From Bacilli bacterium (GTDB lineage Bacteria > Bacillota_I > Bacilli_A > RF39 > UBA660), in NCBI GenBank assembly GCA_028684435.1, contig JAQUFX010000034.1, forward strand, positions 1 to 10,572: 10,572 nt of DNA, read 5' to 3'. Positions 1-7,669 of the stretch are shown here, piece by piece. Both the position numbers and the translations under genes were made by a program. The first letter of the stretch is position 1, and every line of letters begins with the position of its first letter. The notes under the pieces are model-generated. The model saw only the letters and a list, made by a program, of their open reading frames with translations, was not told where the DNA came from and did no database searches.

Positions 1-1931
1 CTAAAACAATAGTAAGCAAGTTAGTAAAATCAATAATAATTATTATATTACTTCCGACAATATTTAAATATATGCAAATATTCCAAAATAATATTTTATC
101 TTCAAATGTTATTGGAAATATTATCCTTGGAAGTTCATCTGGGTCTGCACCAGATAATTCACTTAAAACTGCTGGGACTTCTATGGCTTTATCGATTGGT
201 CAAGCTTTTTATCATCCTGTTGATTCTACAGGAAAAGAATATTCATATTTAGATTGTATTATTGAAGAAAATAAAACAAGTGTACCTGCTTGTGCTAATT
301 TTATTGAAGCATACGATAAAGCTCTTGAAAATAATACTCCAGGTTATTTTTTTGGAGATTCTAATATAAAAAAGCAATTAAATTTAAATCCTTGGGAACG
401 GCTTGTAAATTCTGAAAGAGAAATGACATATTATGCTATTCTAAGCACGATAGCAGCTATTTTAGCTATCCAAATGATTGTAGCTTTTGCTCTCGATATT
501 GGAATTCGGGTTGCTAAATTGGGATTTTTACAAATTATAGCACCGATTCCTATTGCTCAAAATATAACTAAAAAAGAGCCACTTTCTCAAACTGAATGGT
601 TTAGATCTTTGGTTGAAACTTATTTAGAAATATTTATGAAGTTAATTATTATTTATTTTTCTATGTTTGCTATTACATTAGTACCAGAGGTAATAGAAAA
701 TATTTTTCATAGTAATCAATCAGATGCTGGTACATTAGTTAAAATGCTAGCAACAGTAGTTATTATATTAGGAATTCTGCAATTTGCTAAAAATGCCCCT
801 GAATTAATCAAAAAATTATTTAATATTAAAGACTTAGCTAATGGTATAAGTATCAAGAAAAGATTAAATGATAATACCTATGCTCAACGTGGAGCAGCAA
901 TGTTAGGTGGTGCTGGTGCTTCTGCAATATCAAGTGCCTTTAATGGTGGAGGCGTTTTAGGTACTTCAAAAAGTTTGTTTAGTGGTGGATACCGAGGATT
1001 AAAAAATAGTGAAGGTATGACATCTTGGGGTCAATTAGGCGGAAATATAAATCGAGCAAGAGCAGAAACCGACGCTGCTAGAACAGCTAGTGAAGCTAGA
1101 AGTCAAGCCGCAAGAGAAAGGTTTACAGATGCTCATGGTAATAAAATGTGGGGGGGATCAGTATTTGGAAGAGTTCCTCTTGCTAAAGATGATTTACTAG
1201 ATTTTGGGCAAAGATCTAAAGATTGGGTACATGGTGGAATATCAAATGAAAAGCTTTCAGCTACTAATTCTACAATAGGTGATTTTACTAGACTAGATAA
1301 TGCTTTAAACGAAAATGATAATGATATTAAAGCAATAAAAGATAGGCGAGAAAAGAGTAGGTCTGATTATTATAAAGACAATATCATTCCAGATATTGTA
1401 TATAATAATAACCAAGGAAATGATATTATAAATAAAATAATTGATGCTGAAAAACAAGCCTATATAACTGAACATGGAAGTATATCTCAACAACAAGCTA
1501 ATCAAATCGAAATTGATGTGTCACAAGATTATAACGGTGATAAAAAAGCATTTGAAAAGAAATACGCTAAATATGAAAAAGAAATCGCTGATGTTATAGA
1601 TGGCCATTATAAATCATCTATTAATAATCGTAAAGTAGCTAATATGGCTAAAAAGAAAGACGTTACTTTAGAGTATGGAAAAACAGTATCTAAATCACTT
1701 CAAGATACAATTAATATTTTAGGAAGTCAAAAAGGCCAAACTATTTTAGGAAATGAATTTAATTCTATTGCTGAGTTTGAAAAAGCATATGTAAGTCTTG
1801 CTAATGAACAAGTACCTATTAATGAAAGATTAGAACTTTTTGATAAAATATCAAATGTTGAAAATAGATTAAAAGATGAAAATACCATCCAAAAGATTCA
1901 AAAAGAACAACAGAATAAAAAGGATAAATAA
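1..1931 (+). CDS. VirB6/TrbL-like type IV secretion membrane protein, 5'-truncated
   Basis: The reading frame is open from base 3 with no stop before the ATG at 72, and the upstream codons encode a hydrophobic segment (KSIIIIILLPTIFKY), so the true start lies outside the window. Counting from the ATG at 72, strong membrane segments lie at about residues 119-141, 145-163, 185-206 and 220-238, followed by a soluble tail of about 370 residues. The tail begins Gly/Ala-rich (about 277-345) and ends charged, Lys-rich and helical. A loop before the membrane core carries Cys62 and Cys74. Polytopic core, position upstream of PrgI and VirB4, and long hydrophilic tail fit the VirB6/TrbL-like channel component of Gram-positive conjugation systems. 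Family assignment rests mainly on topology and gene order, as no invariant motif is visible. A G7 run lies at codons 360-362. Stop TAA; the next gene starts 2 bases later. Confidence 0.75.
   Translation, partial: KTIVSKLVKSIIIIILLPTIFKYMQIFQNNILSSNVIGNIILGSSSGSAPDNSLKTAGTSMALSIGQAFYHPVDSTGKEYSYLDCIIEENKTSVPACANFIEAYDKALENNTPGYFFGDSNIKKQLNLNPWERLVNSEREMTYYAILSTIAAILAIQMIVAFALDIGIRVAKLGFLQIIAPIPIAQNITKKEPLSQTEWFRSLVETYLEIFMKLIIIYFSMFAITLVPEVIENIFHSNQSDAGTLVKMLATVVIILGILQFAKNAPELIKKLFNIKDLANGISIKKRLNDNTYAQRGAAMLGGAGASAISSAFNGGGVLGTSKSLFSGGYRGLKNSEGMTSWGQLGGNINRARAETDAARTASEARSQAARERFTDAHGNKMWGGSVFGRVPLAKDDLLDFGQRSKDWVHGGISNEKLSATNSTIGDFTRLDNALNENDNDIKAIKDRREKSRSDYYKDNIIPDIVYNNNQGNDIINKIIDAEKQAYITEHGSISQQQANQIEIDVSQDYNGDKKAFEKKYAKYEKEIADVIDGHYKSSINNRKVANMAKKKDVTLEYGKTVSKSLQDTINILGSQKGQTILGNEFNSIAEFEKAYVSLANEQVPINERLELFDKISNVENRLKDENTIQKIQKEQQNKKDK
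1150..1156 (+). repeat. G7 homopolymer in the VirB6-like gene
   Basis: Seven consecutive G bases span the codons for Trp360-Gly361-Gly362 in a strongly AT-rich sequence. Loss of one G would bring a TAG into frame at 1198-1200; gain of one would bring a TAA into frame at 1184-1186. Either change would leave the membrane core but remove about 240 residues of the tail. Whether the run actually varies cannot be seen from one sequence. Confidence 0.9.
1917..1924 (+). promoter_or_regulatory. RBS for the 153-aa protein with GTG start
   Basis: AAAAAGGA sits inside the end of the preceding gene, 9 bases before the GTG at 1934. It supports GTG as the real start, since no ATG lies nearby in frame. Confidence 0.6.
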
Positions 1932-1933
1932 TT

Positions 1934-2395
1934 GTGGGTATAACTAAAAAAATAATTGATTATTTAGAACAACCTGAATATATTAATTTAAAAAAATTTT
2001 GTGAAAAATATTTAGAATTATCAGATTTTTATTGGAGTTTAGCTGATGAAAAAGAATCAAATGGTATTAAAAAAGCTGAAAGTGAATTATTAAGTGAAAT
2101 TTATGTAAATAAACTCCCTGATAAATTTCAAAATATGGATTCTAATCAAATTCAAGAATACTTTCATCAAATGTTGATTAATTTATATTCTAGCATTCCA
2201 GAAGCACAAGCTAAATTAATTCAAAAGGAAATTGATAAACATTTAAAGAAAAATATAATATATGCAAACAAATTAAAATTGAAAGTACCGAAAGATACTT
2301 ATTTGAAAGTTAAAGATTATTATATAAATTATGTAATAGTAAAAAAAATTTTACCTTATATCACAATTAAAGCAGATAAAGGTTTAAATAAATAA
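1934..2395 (+). CDS. Uncharacterised helical protein, 153 aa, of the secretion operon
   Basis: I do not recognise this protein. It starts with GTG two bases after the stop of the VirB6-like gene, so the two are probably translationally coupled. It is Lys- and Glu-rich with regular amphipathic patterns (for example residues 65-105 and 118-140), has no membrane segment or signal peptide, one Cys (Cys23), and is probably an all-helical cytosolic protein. Its place between the VirB6-like gene and PrgI suggests a cytosolic partner, chaperone or assembly factor of the membrane complex, but this is inference from context only. Base composition matches its neighbours. Confidence 0.8.
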   Translation: MGITKKIIDYLEQPEYINLKKFCEKYLELSDFYWSLADEKESNGIKKAESELLSEIYVNKLPDKFQNMDSNQIQEYFHQMLINLYSSIPEAQAKLIQKEIDKHLKKNIIYANKLKLKVPKDTYLKVKDYYINYVIVKKILPYITIKADKGLNK

Positions 2396-2401
2396 AGGAG
2401 G
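2394..2401 (+). promoter_or_regulatory. Canonical RBS of the PrgI-family gene
   Basis: AAAGGAGG overlaps the TAA stop of the preceding gene (2393-2395) and lies 6 bases before the ATG at 2408. It is the most canonical Shine-Dalgarno in the window. Confidence 0.85.
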
Positions 2402-2407
2402 AATAAA

Positions 2408-2731
2408 ATGGGGAATAATAATTTCTTGATACCGGCTAATTCAAAAAAATCAATGTTGATATTAAGTTTCTTTAATCAAATTGATTTACTTATATTTGGA
2501 ACTGGAGTTGGACTTACCTTTATCTTAATGTTGGCTATAAGAGCATCAGATTTAACTACTTCAGTATTAATTATGTTGCCAGCATTAATTGCAGCTTTTT
2601 TAGTAGTTCCGGTTCCGAATCATCATAATGTGCGAACATTTATTAGAAATATTTATACTTATTTTACTAAAAGAAGAATTTATTATTGGAAAGGTTGGTG
2701 TGCTAAATATGACGAAGAAGATAGCAAGTAA
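2408..2731 (+). CDS. PrgI-family protein (small VirB3-like membrane subunit)
   Basis: This 107-aa protein has two membrane segments (about residues 26-44 and 51-69), a cytosolic N-terminus with a PANSKKS motif, then PVPNHHNV (68-75) and a C-terminal RRIYYWKGWC stretch (89-98). Short length, a membrane hairpin close to the N-terminus, a Pro/Asn/His turn after the second helix and a Tyr-Trp-rich end are typical of the PrgI family, which is found directly upstream of VirB4 in Gram-positive conjugation systems and is often compared with VirB3. It would be an inner component anchoring or contacting VirB4. Its 3' end overlaps the VirB4 N-terminal gene by 23 bases, consistent with coupled synthesis of the two. 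Confidence 0.85.
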   Translation: MGNNNFLIPANSKKSMLILSFFNQIDLLIFGTGVGLTFILMLAIRASDLTTSVLIMLPALIAAFLVVPVPNHHNVRTFIRNIYTYFTKRRIYYWKGWCAKYDEEDSK

Positions 2732-3272
2732 TTCAAAATATACTGAAGACTGGGTACCTGTTAAATCCATACAGGGAGGAATGATTTTACTTGAAAGTAA
2801 TTATTATGTTACTGGGATTAAAGTAGAACCAAAAAATATCTTCATATTAGATCCACAAACTCAAAATAATATAATATTTAATTTAAGAAATTTTTATAAT
2901 ATTATTGACTATGAGTTTTGGTTAATTGTAGCTGACCGTCCAGTTGATATAAATTTATATTTATCACAATTACAATTACAATATAATAATTCTCCAAATG
3001 GAATAGTAAGAAAATTAGTATCACAAGATATCAGAAAAGCTGAACTATTTGGTAGTTCTGCTGTAAATGCTGTTGATACTGAATATTTTATTTTATTTAG
3101 AGATAAAAAGGTAGAAATTTTACAAAAAAGAATTCAAACTATGATAAGTCAACTCGCATCAACAGGGTTGATATCTAGACAAGTAAGCGATGAAGATATG
3201 AAGTTTTTATTACAAAACTTCCTTAATGGTGGAGTTAAAAATGAATTTGGGACGGTGATGACTAATGTTTAA
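2709..3272 (+). CDS. VirB4 N-terminal domain protein (separate polypeptide)
   Basis: This 187-aa soluble protein corresponds to the N-terminal region of VirB4/TraE-type ATPases: WVPVKSIQGGMILLESNYYV (15-34) followed by a beta-rich stretch (TGIKVEPKNIFILDP, 35-49) and a helix-rich second half. It has no Walker motif. The frame extends upstream to an ATG at 2628, but that start would place unrelated hydrophobic sequence in front and lacks a good RBS; the ATG at 2709, with GGTG at 2697-2700, gives a sensible protein. It overlaps PrgI by 23 bases and the VirB4 motor gene by 8 bases. It probably associates with the following protein to rebuild a complete VirB4. The function follows from neighbour identity and domain logic, so it is somewhat less certain than the motor piece. 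Confidence 0.75.
   Translation: MTKKIASNSKYTEDWVPVKSIQGGMILLESNYYVTGIKVEPKNIFILDPQTQNNIIFNLRNFYNIIDYEFWLIVADRPVDINLYLSQLQLQYNNSPNGIVRKLVSQDIRKAELFGSSAVNAVDTEYFILFRDKKVEILQKRIQTMISQLASTGLISRQVSDEDMKFLLQNFLNGGVKNEFGTVMTNV
3254..3259 (+). promoter_or_regulatory. RBS for the VirB4 motor gene inside the preceding gene
   Basis: GGTGAT, matching the 3' part of the extended consensus AGGAGGTGATC, lies 5 bases before the ATG at 3265. It supports independent initiation of the motor gene rather than a frameshift fusion. Confidence 0.65.
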
Positions 3273-5055
3273 TACATTTAAAAGTGAAATAGCTCCTAAA
3301 GGAATGAAATATAATGTTAATGATTTTATGATTAGTGATAAATATGCAACTATCTTAACTATTATTAGTTTTCCTAAGTTAATCCAACCAGGATTTTTGG
3401 CTAATATTACTAATTTACCAGGTGTTAAAGTAGTAGTAAAACATATTCCAATTCAATTTTCTACTATGAGTAGAATGATTAATAAAGAAATAGCTGATTT
3501 AAAGCAAAGATATCAAGCTGAAAAAGAAAGAACTATTCAAGAAAGAATCAGACAAGATTATGAATCGTTAGAATCTTTTGTAAAAATGCTAGCTGCTACG
3601 CAATCTAAAATATTTGATTTTCAAATGCATGTTATGATAACTGCCGATTCGAAAGAAGAACTTGAAAATAAAAAAATTCAAATTAGGAATTTCTTAGATG
3701 CTGTTGGAATGCGTGGTATTCCAATGATGTTTGAACAAGAAAAAGTTTTAAAATCAATGATTCCAATCTTTCCTAAGCAAGATATTGAAGAAAGAGTAGG
3801 AACTCCAATTCCTAGTCCAACAATAGCAGCTATGTATCCTTTTGTATTTGATAGTATTAAGGATCCAGGTTTATCTACACTTTTAGGAGTTGATTTTTCT
3901 GGTGGTGTGGTATTGTTTAATCAATTCTTATATCAAACTAAAAAAGAATTTAATCGTAATAATGCTAATTTAATAATATTAGGTTCATCTGGTTCAGGTA
4001 AAAGTACTGCAGCTAAATTAATGCTTAGGACTCATATTAGAAATGGTTGTAAAATTATTGCGATCGATCCTGAAGGTGAACTTGAAGAAATGACTAAAAA
4101 CTTAGGTGGAGATTTTATTGACCTAGGTAAAGGTGGCAAATTTGGGATGGTTAACCCTCTTGAAGTTTCCGTAGATGCTGATGAAGAAGACTTAAAAGAA
4201 GGATTAGGTTATACAGTATTAACTAGAACACTTCAATCATTAAAAGCTTTTATGAAGTATTATACCCCATCAATTGAAGAAGATGTTCTTGCTATGTTTA
4301 GTGAAGTAGTACAAGATACTTATAAAAGATTTCATATTGATTTTGAAACTGATTTTACAAATTTCACTTCTAAAGATTTTCCAACTTTTGATGATGTTTA
4401 TTCGACAATTAAAGGAAGATTACTTTCTATGCCAGAAGCTACTCGTGAAAAAGATGTTTTAGAAAGATTAGAGTTAAAGATTAGACCATTTGTAAATGAA
4501 CTTAAATTTTATTTTAATGGTCATACGACAATAGAAACTAATAGTGAATTTATTGTATTTAATATTAAAGAATTAATGAATAGTGATGAAAATATTAGAA
4601 ATGCTTTATTTTTCAATATCTTAAAATATGCATGGGGATTATGTTTAGATAAGAATACTAATACCGTAATGTTTGTCGATGAAGCTCATGTTCTATTGTC
4701 AAGTAGGAATGAATTGGGTGCAGAATTTTTAGCACAAATTCAAAGAAGAAGTCGTAAATATAATACTGGTACTATTATTATAACTCAACAACCAACTGAT
4801 TTTGCAGCTCCAAATATCATAGTTCATGGTAAAGCTATATTTGATAATGCGGCTTATTATTTAGTTATGGGATTAAAAAAACAAGCAGTAGAAGATTTGT
4901 CGAAACTAATTGATATAAATGAAAATGAAAAAGAAAGTATTAAAAGTTATAGTCAAGGGCAAGCATTATTTGTTTGTGGAAACCGTAGGATGATAATTAA
5001 TGTCGTGCTTACGCAAGATGAATTAGATTCATTTGGTACTGGTGGAGGTTTATAA
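3265..5055 (+). CDS. VirB4-like type IV secretion ATPase, motor portion
   Basis: The 596-aa protein is the energy-providing ATPase of the secretion channel, acting at the cytosolic face of the membrane. Residues 1 to about 180 form the middle VirB4/TrbE-type domain, with a charged helical stretch near 74-105. The nucleotide-binding core has Walker A GSSGSGKST (240-248), an IIAIDPEGE strand after it, Walker B TVMFVDEAH (467-475), and the VirB4-typical QRRSRKYNTG (493-502) followed by IIITQQPTDF (504-513). All catalytic motifs look intact. No membrane segment is present. The N-terminal VirB4 domain is missing from this chain and is supplied by the upstream gene, which it overlaps by 8 bases (ATGTTTAA). 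Similarity to the VirB4-like ATPases of clostridial conjugative transposons is likely, though the subfamily is from memory. Confidence 0.93.
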   Translation: MFNTFKSEIAPKGMKYNVNDFMISDKYATILTIISFPKLIQPGFLANITNLPGVKVVVKHIPIQFSTMSRMINKEIADLKQRYQAEKERTIQERIRQDYESLESFVKMLAATQSKIFDFQMHVMITADSKEELENKKIQIRNFLDAVGMRGIPMMFEQEKVLKSMIPIFPKQDIEERVGTPIPSPTIAAMYPFVFDSIKDPGLSTLLGVDFSGGVVLFNQFLYQTKKEFNRNNANLIILGSSGSGKSTAAKLMLRTHIRNGCKIIAIDPEGELEEMTKNLGGDFIDLGKGGKFGMVNPLEVSVDADEEDLKEGLGYTVLTRTLQSLKAFMKYYTPSIEEDVLAMFSEVVQDTYKRFHIDFETDFTNFTSKDFPTFDDVYSTIKGRLLSMPEATREKDVLERLELKIRPFVNELKFYFNGHTTIETNSEFIVFNIKELMNSDENIRNALFFNILKYAWGLCLDKNTNTVMFVDEAHVLLSSRNELGAEFLAQIQRRSRKYNTGTIIITQQPTDFAAPNIIVHGKAIFDNAAYYLVMGLKKQAVEDLSKLIDINENEKESIKSYSQGQALFVCGNRRMIINVVLTQDELDSFGTGGGL

Positions 5056-5059
5056 ATTT

Positions 5060-5068
5060 AGGTGGTGA
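5060..5068 (+). promoter_or_regulatory. Extended-type RBS of the M23-lysozyme gene
   Basis: AGGTGGTGA lies in the 19-base gap after the VirB4 gene and 6 bases before the ATG at 5075. It matches the extended Shine-Dalgarno AGGAGGTGATC except for T in place of A at its fourth base. Confidence 0.7.
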
Positions 5069-5074
5069 ACTAAT

Positions 5075-7138
5075 ATGACAAATATAATTAATAAACATAA
5101 TAAGTTATTAATAAAAAGAAGTTATTTAATACTTTTCTTTTTAATAACTTATTTTTTATTTACTTTTAATGTAAATGCAGCGAATTTTAATTATGCTGAT
5201 TTTGATTTTGAAAAATTTTCTGAAGAAAATTTAGGTTACTGGACTGATCAATGTGCCGAAGGTGGAGAATCTAATCAAGAATGTAAAGAAAAAATTATTT
5301 CAAAACAAAAAAAATATTACACTAGATTATATAAAATATTAGCTGCTTATCAGAAAAGTGGTATAACTATCGATGATAATATTATTATTACAACAACTTT
5401 CTATGGTTTGACTCCGGATTTATTAAATGATGATGGAAAAAATTATGATGATTTATTTGGTTTAGATAATTCAGCTTACAATTATTTAGAAGATGATTTT
5501 GAATATTATATTGATATAATACCAAATCAAGATTTTTTTAAAAAGGAAACTGATACTCTCGATTTGTTAATAAGAAATATGTTTAGTTATGGTTCTTCTT
5601 GCTATGCTGTTTATGGAGATGTAACTCAAGTTCAAACATCTACAAAGGATTTTACTGATACTTGCTTAGAAGGAGGCACTCCATTAAGTGTTGATGGGGA
5701 AACTAAATGTGCTGTTAAAGACTCATCAAATATTCTTACTTTTATAGAATATGCGGCACTGAAGCTTAAATTACCTAGTATTTTAAGTATATTTGGAATA
5801 AAATCGGATGAAACAATTGAATGTGAAAATAAAATAAATGACTACCCTGGAGCAAAAATGAAATCTGTTCCAAGTCAAGGAAAAGAATATAATCCAGATG
5901 CTTATTGGAAATTCTTAGAAACAACTAACTATTTTGATAAAAAAGCACACTTAAGATCATATTTTATTCCGGTACTAAAAAAAGTAGATAAATTATCAAA
6001 TGAAGAATATGAAGAAGAATTAATTAATGTAAGAAAAGATATTACAAGATATATAAAAAGTATTTTAGAAGCGTATGGTTCTAAAAACACGAAGGTAAAT
6101 TTATCTAACTTAAATAACTCTTTATATTGGTGGCCAATTGGTGGTAATGAAATAACTGAATCAAATGGTGCATCATTTGCATTAGGAGAACCAGCTACTT
6201 TTAGTGTTACAAGTAATTTTGGAAAAAGAGGAAATTCATTTCATCATGGTCTTGATATAGGTGGAGTTGAATCCGGAACCATAAATATTGTTGCTGCAAG
6301 AAATGGAATAGTTGAAAAAGTAGTGTCTGATTGTACAATGGCTGATGGTTTATCTTGTGGGGGAAAATATGGGAATTATGTAGTTCTTTCTCATGGAGAT
6401 GGAAATTATACCTATTATGCTCATTTACATGAAGGAACGATTAAGGTTAGTCAAGGCCAAAGTGTTGAGCAAGGACAAGTTTTAGGAAAAATGGGTAGTA
6501 CCGGAAATTCTACTGGACCTCATTTACACTTTGAAATAAGAATTGGTGGTGATAATCCTTCATCAGCAGTTAATCCACTTGATTATATATCAGCTGAAAA
6601 TCCTCGCCAAAGTAGCGTAAGTTCTTCTGATTTGATGAGTATGCTAATTTGTATGGAAGGCATAGGTCCAGATGATGGAGGAAGTAATTATAAAGTTTAT
6701 GATGATTCTAAAAAAGGTACTGGTACATTAACAGTCGGTGCTGGTGTTACTTTAATAAATCATAAACAAAGATTTATTAAAAGAGGATTTGATATAGATA
6801 ATTATATGTATGAAGGGGCATTAATACCTAAAGATGTTGTTGATGATATTAAATCCGAAATAATAACAAATATATACGATAATATTAATTCAGAAATGAA
6901 TAATAATGGAATTAATTTAACTCCTTATCAAATAGATGCCTTAGTATCAAGACAATATAATGTTGGTAATATTTTAAATTTTTTCGAAAGCTTTAATCAA
7001 TATGGTAATACACAGACGTTATATGATGTTTATATGAGTAAGCCAACAACTGCTTCCGGTTTTTCAGGTGATGTATTAAAAACAAGAAGAGAAAGAGAAT
7101 GGAATCTCTTTCATTCAGGAACATATTTTACATGTTAG
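5075..7138 (+). CDS. Exported bifunctional wall hydrolase: M23 peptidase plus GH24-type lysozyme
   Basis: This 687-aa protein has a Lys-rich N-terminus and a hydrophobic segment at about 16-36 ending in NVNAA, which could be a cleaved signal peptide or an anchor. Residues 40 to about 350 are unrecognised. An M23 (LytM-type) zinc endopeptidase domain follows at about 372-510, with HHGLD (His390, Asp394), YYAHL (His450) and GPHLHFE (His483, His485). The C-terminal domain (about 518-687) resembles T4-lysozyme/GH24 muramidases: Glu528 in MEG, KVYDD (Asp544), GTLTVGAG (Thr553), LTPYQIDALVSRQYNVG, and RREREWNLF near the end. The histidine usual after the GxG motif is Val. Ten cysteines suggest disulfides. 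It would cut both peptide stems and glycan strands so the channel can cross the wall, analogous to VirB1-like hydrolases of Gram-positive conjugation systems. Confidence 0.9.
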   Translation: MTNIINKHNKLLIKRSYLILFFLITYFLFTFNVNAANFNYADFDFEKFSEENLGYWTDQCAEGGESNQECKEKIISKQKKYYTRLYKILAAYQKSGITIDDNIIITTTFYGLTPDLLNDDGKNYDDLFGLDNSAYNYLEDDFEYYIDIIPNQDFFKKETDTLDLLIRNMFSYGSSCYAVYGDVTQVQTSTKDFTDTCLEGGTPLSVDGETKCAVKDSSNILTFIEYAALKLKLPSILSIFGIKSDETIECENKINDYPGAKMKSVPSQGKEYNPDAYWKFLETTNYFDKKAHLRSYFIPVLKKVDKLSNEEYEEELINVRKDITRYIKSILEAYGSKNTKVNLSNLNNSLYWWPIGGNEITESNGASFALGEPATFSVTSNFGKRGNSFHHGLDIGGVESGTINIVAARNGIVEKVVSDCTMADGLSCGGKYGNYVVLSHGDGNYTYYAHLHEGTIKVSQGQSVEQGQVLGKMGSTGNSTGPHLHFEIRIGGDNPSSAVNPLDYISAENPRQSSVSSSDLMSMLICMEGIGPDDGGSNYKVYDDSKKGTGTLTVGAGVTLINHKQRFIKRGFDIDNYMYEGALIPKDVVDDIKSEIITNIYDNINSEMNNNGINLTPYQIDALVSRQYNVGNILNFFESFNQYGNTQTLYDVYMSKPTTASGFSGDVLKTRREREWNLFHSGTYFTC

Positions 7139-7144
7139 AAAGGA
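7139..7144 (+). promoter_or_regulatory. RBS of the first VirB8-like gene
   Basis: AAAGGA begins immediately after the TAG stop of the hydrolase gene and lies 6 bases before the ATG at 7151. Confidence 0.65.
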
Positions 7145-7150
7145 TCTATT

Positions 7151-7669
7151 ATGGAACTTAATTTATCTAAAAATAATATAATTATAATCATTGTTTTTCT
7201 TATTGTTTTGTTTTCTGGTTTAATTTTATTTGAATATCGTCAACCTAAACCTTTAGTAGAAGAAAAAACTAAAATAAGTTTAGTAGCTGACTATGGAAGA
7301 TTTTTTTCGATTAGTAATGCCGCTAATAAATATATTTCTTATTTAAATAAACAAGATATTAATAGTTTAATTTTACTTCTTAATAATAAATATAAAGAAA
7401 GAAATAATATTAATTCTGATAATATTTTACATAAATTATCATTATTAGATACTAATAAAGAATATATTTTTGAAGCTAGAAAAATGTATAATGAGATGAT
7501 AAACAAAAATATAATAAGATATTATATATATGGTTATTTAAATGAAAATGTTATGGATGAATATATTAAACATGTTGATTATTATCTGATTATTGATTTG
7601 GATATTAATAATATGATATTTAATGTAACTCCGTATGATGGAAAAATATTTAAAGGGGATATAAAATGA
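7151..7669 (+). CDS. Single-pass membrane protein, candidate VirB8/NTF2-like subunit 1
   Basis: The 172-aa protein has a short cytosolic N-terminus, one membrane helix at about 9-27 and an extracytoplasmic domain of about 140 residues. That domain has helices (ANKYISYLNKQDINSLILLL and the following region), then strands (IIRYYIYGYL; YYLIIDLDINNMIFNVTPYD), the helix-then-sheet order expected of an NTF2-like VirB8/TcpC periplasmic-type domain. Single-pass topology and location among T4SS genes support a structural VirB8-like role, but no diagnostic motif is present, so this is inference. It ends in TGA and overlaps the next gene by four bases (ATGA), so the two are translationally coupled. It is especially rich in Asn, Ile and Lys. 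Confidence 0.6.
   Translation: MELNLSKNNIIIIIVFLIVLFSGLILFEYRQPKPLVEEKTKISLVADYGRFFSISNAANKYISYLNKQDINSLILLLNNKYKERNNINSDNILHKLSLLDTNKEYIFEARKMYNEMINKNIIRYYIYGYLNENVMDEYIKHVDYYLIIDLDINNMIFNVTPYDGKIFKGDIK
7652..7659 (+). promoter_or_regulatory. RBS of the second VirB8-like gene
   Basis: AAAGGGGA within the end of the preceding gene lies 6 bases before the ATG at 7666, whose first four bases (ATGA) include the upstream stop. Confidence 0.65.

Noticed and set aside
1305..1505. Reverse-strand open frame of 66 codons
   Set aside because: It lies wholly inside the VirB6-like gene, has no RBS support, and its Ile/Tyr-rich hydrophobic translation is what antisense AT-rich coding DNA yields.
2628..2708. 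Upstream extension of the VirB4 N-terminal gene to the ATG at 2628
   Set aside because: The extra 27 residues are the shifted frame of PrgI, without an RBS; the ATG at 2709 has GGTG upstream and a fitting N-terminus.
3262..3272. Programmed frameshift joining the two VirB4 pieces
   Set aside because: No slippery heptamer is present, and the GTT-TAA site lacks the closely spaced internal Shine-Dalgarno seen at prfB; a separate start with RBS explains the overlap more simply.
4243..4252. AAAAGCTTTT palindrome as a regulatory site
   Set aside because: It lies inside the VirB4 coding region and short AT-rich palindromes are expected by chance at this composition.
7667..7669. TGA read as tryptophan (Mycoplasma-type code)
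   Set aside because: All tryptophan codons in the window are TGG and no TGA interrupts a gene; readthrough here would add only three residues before TAA.
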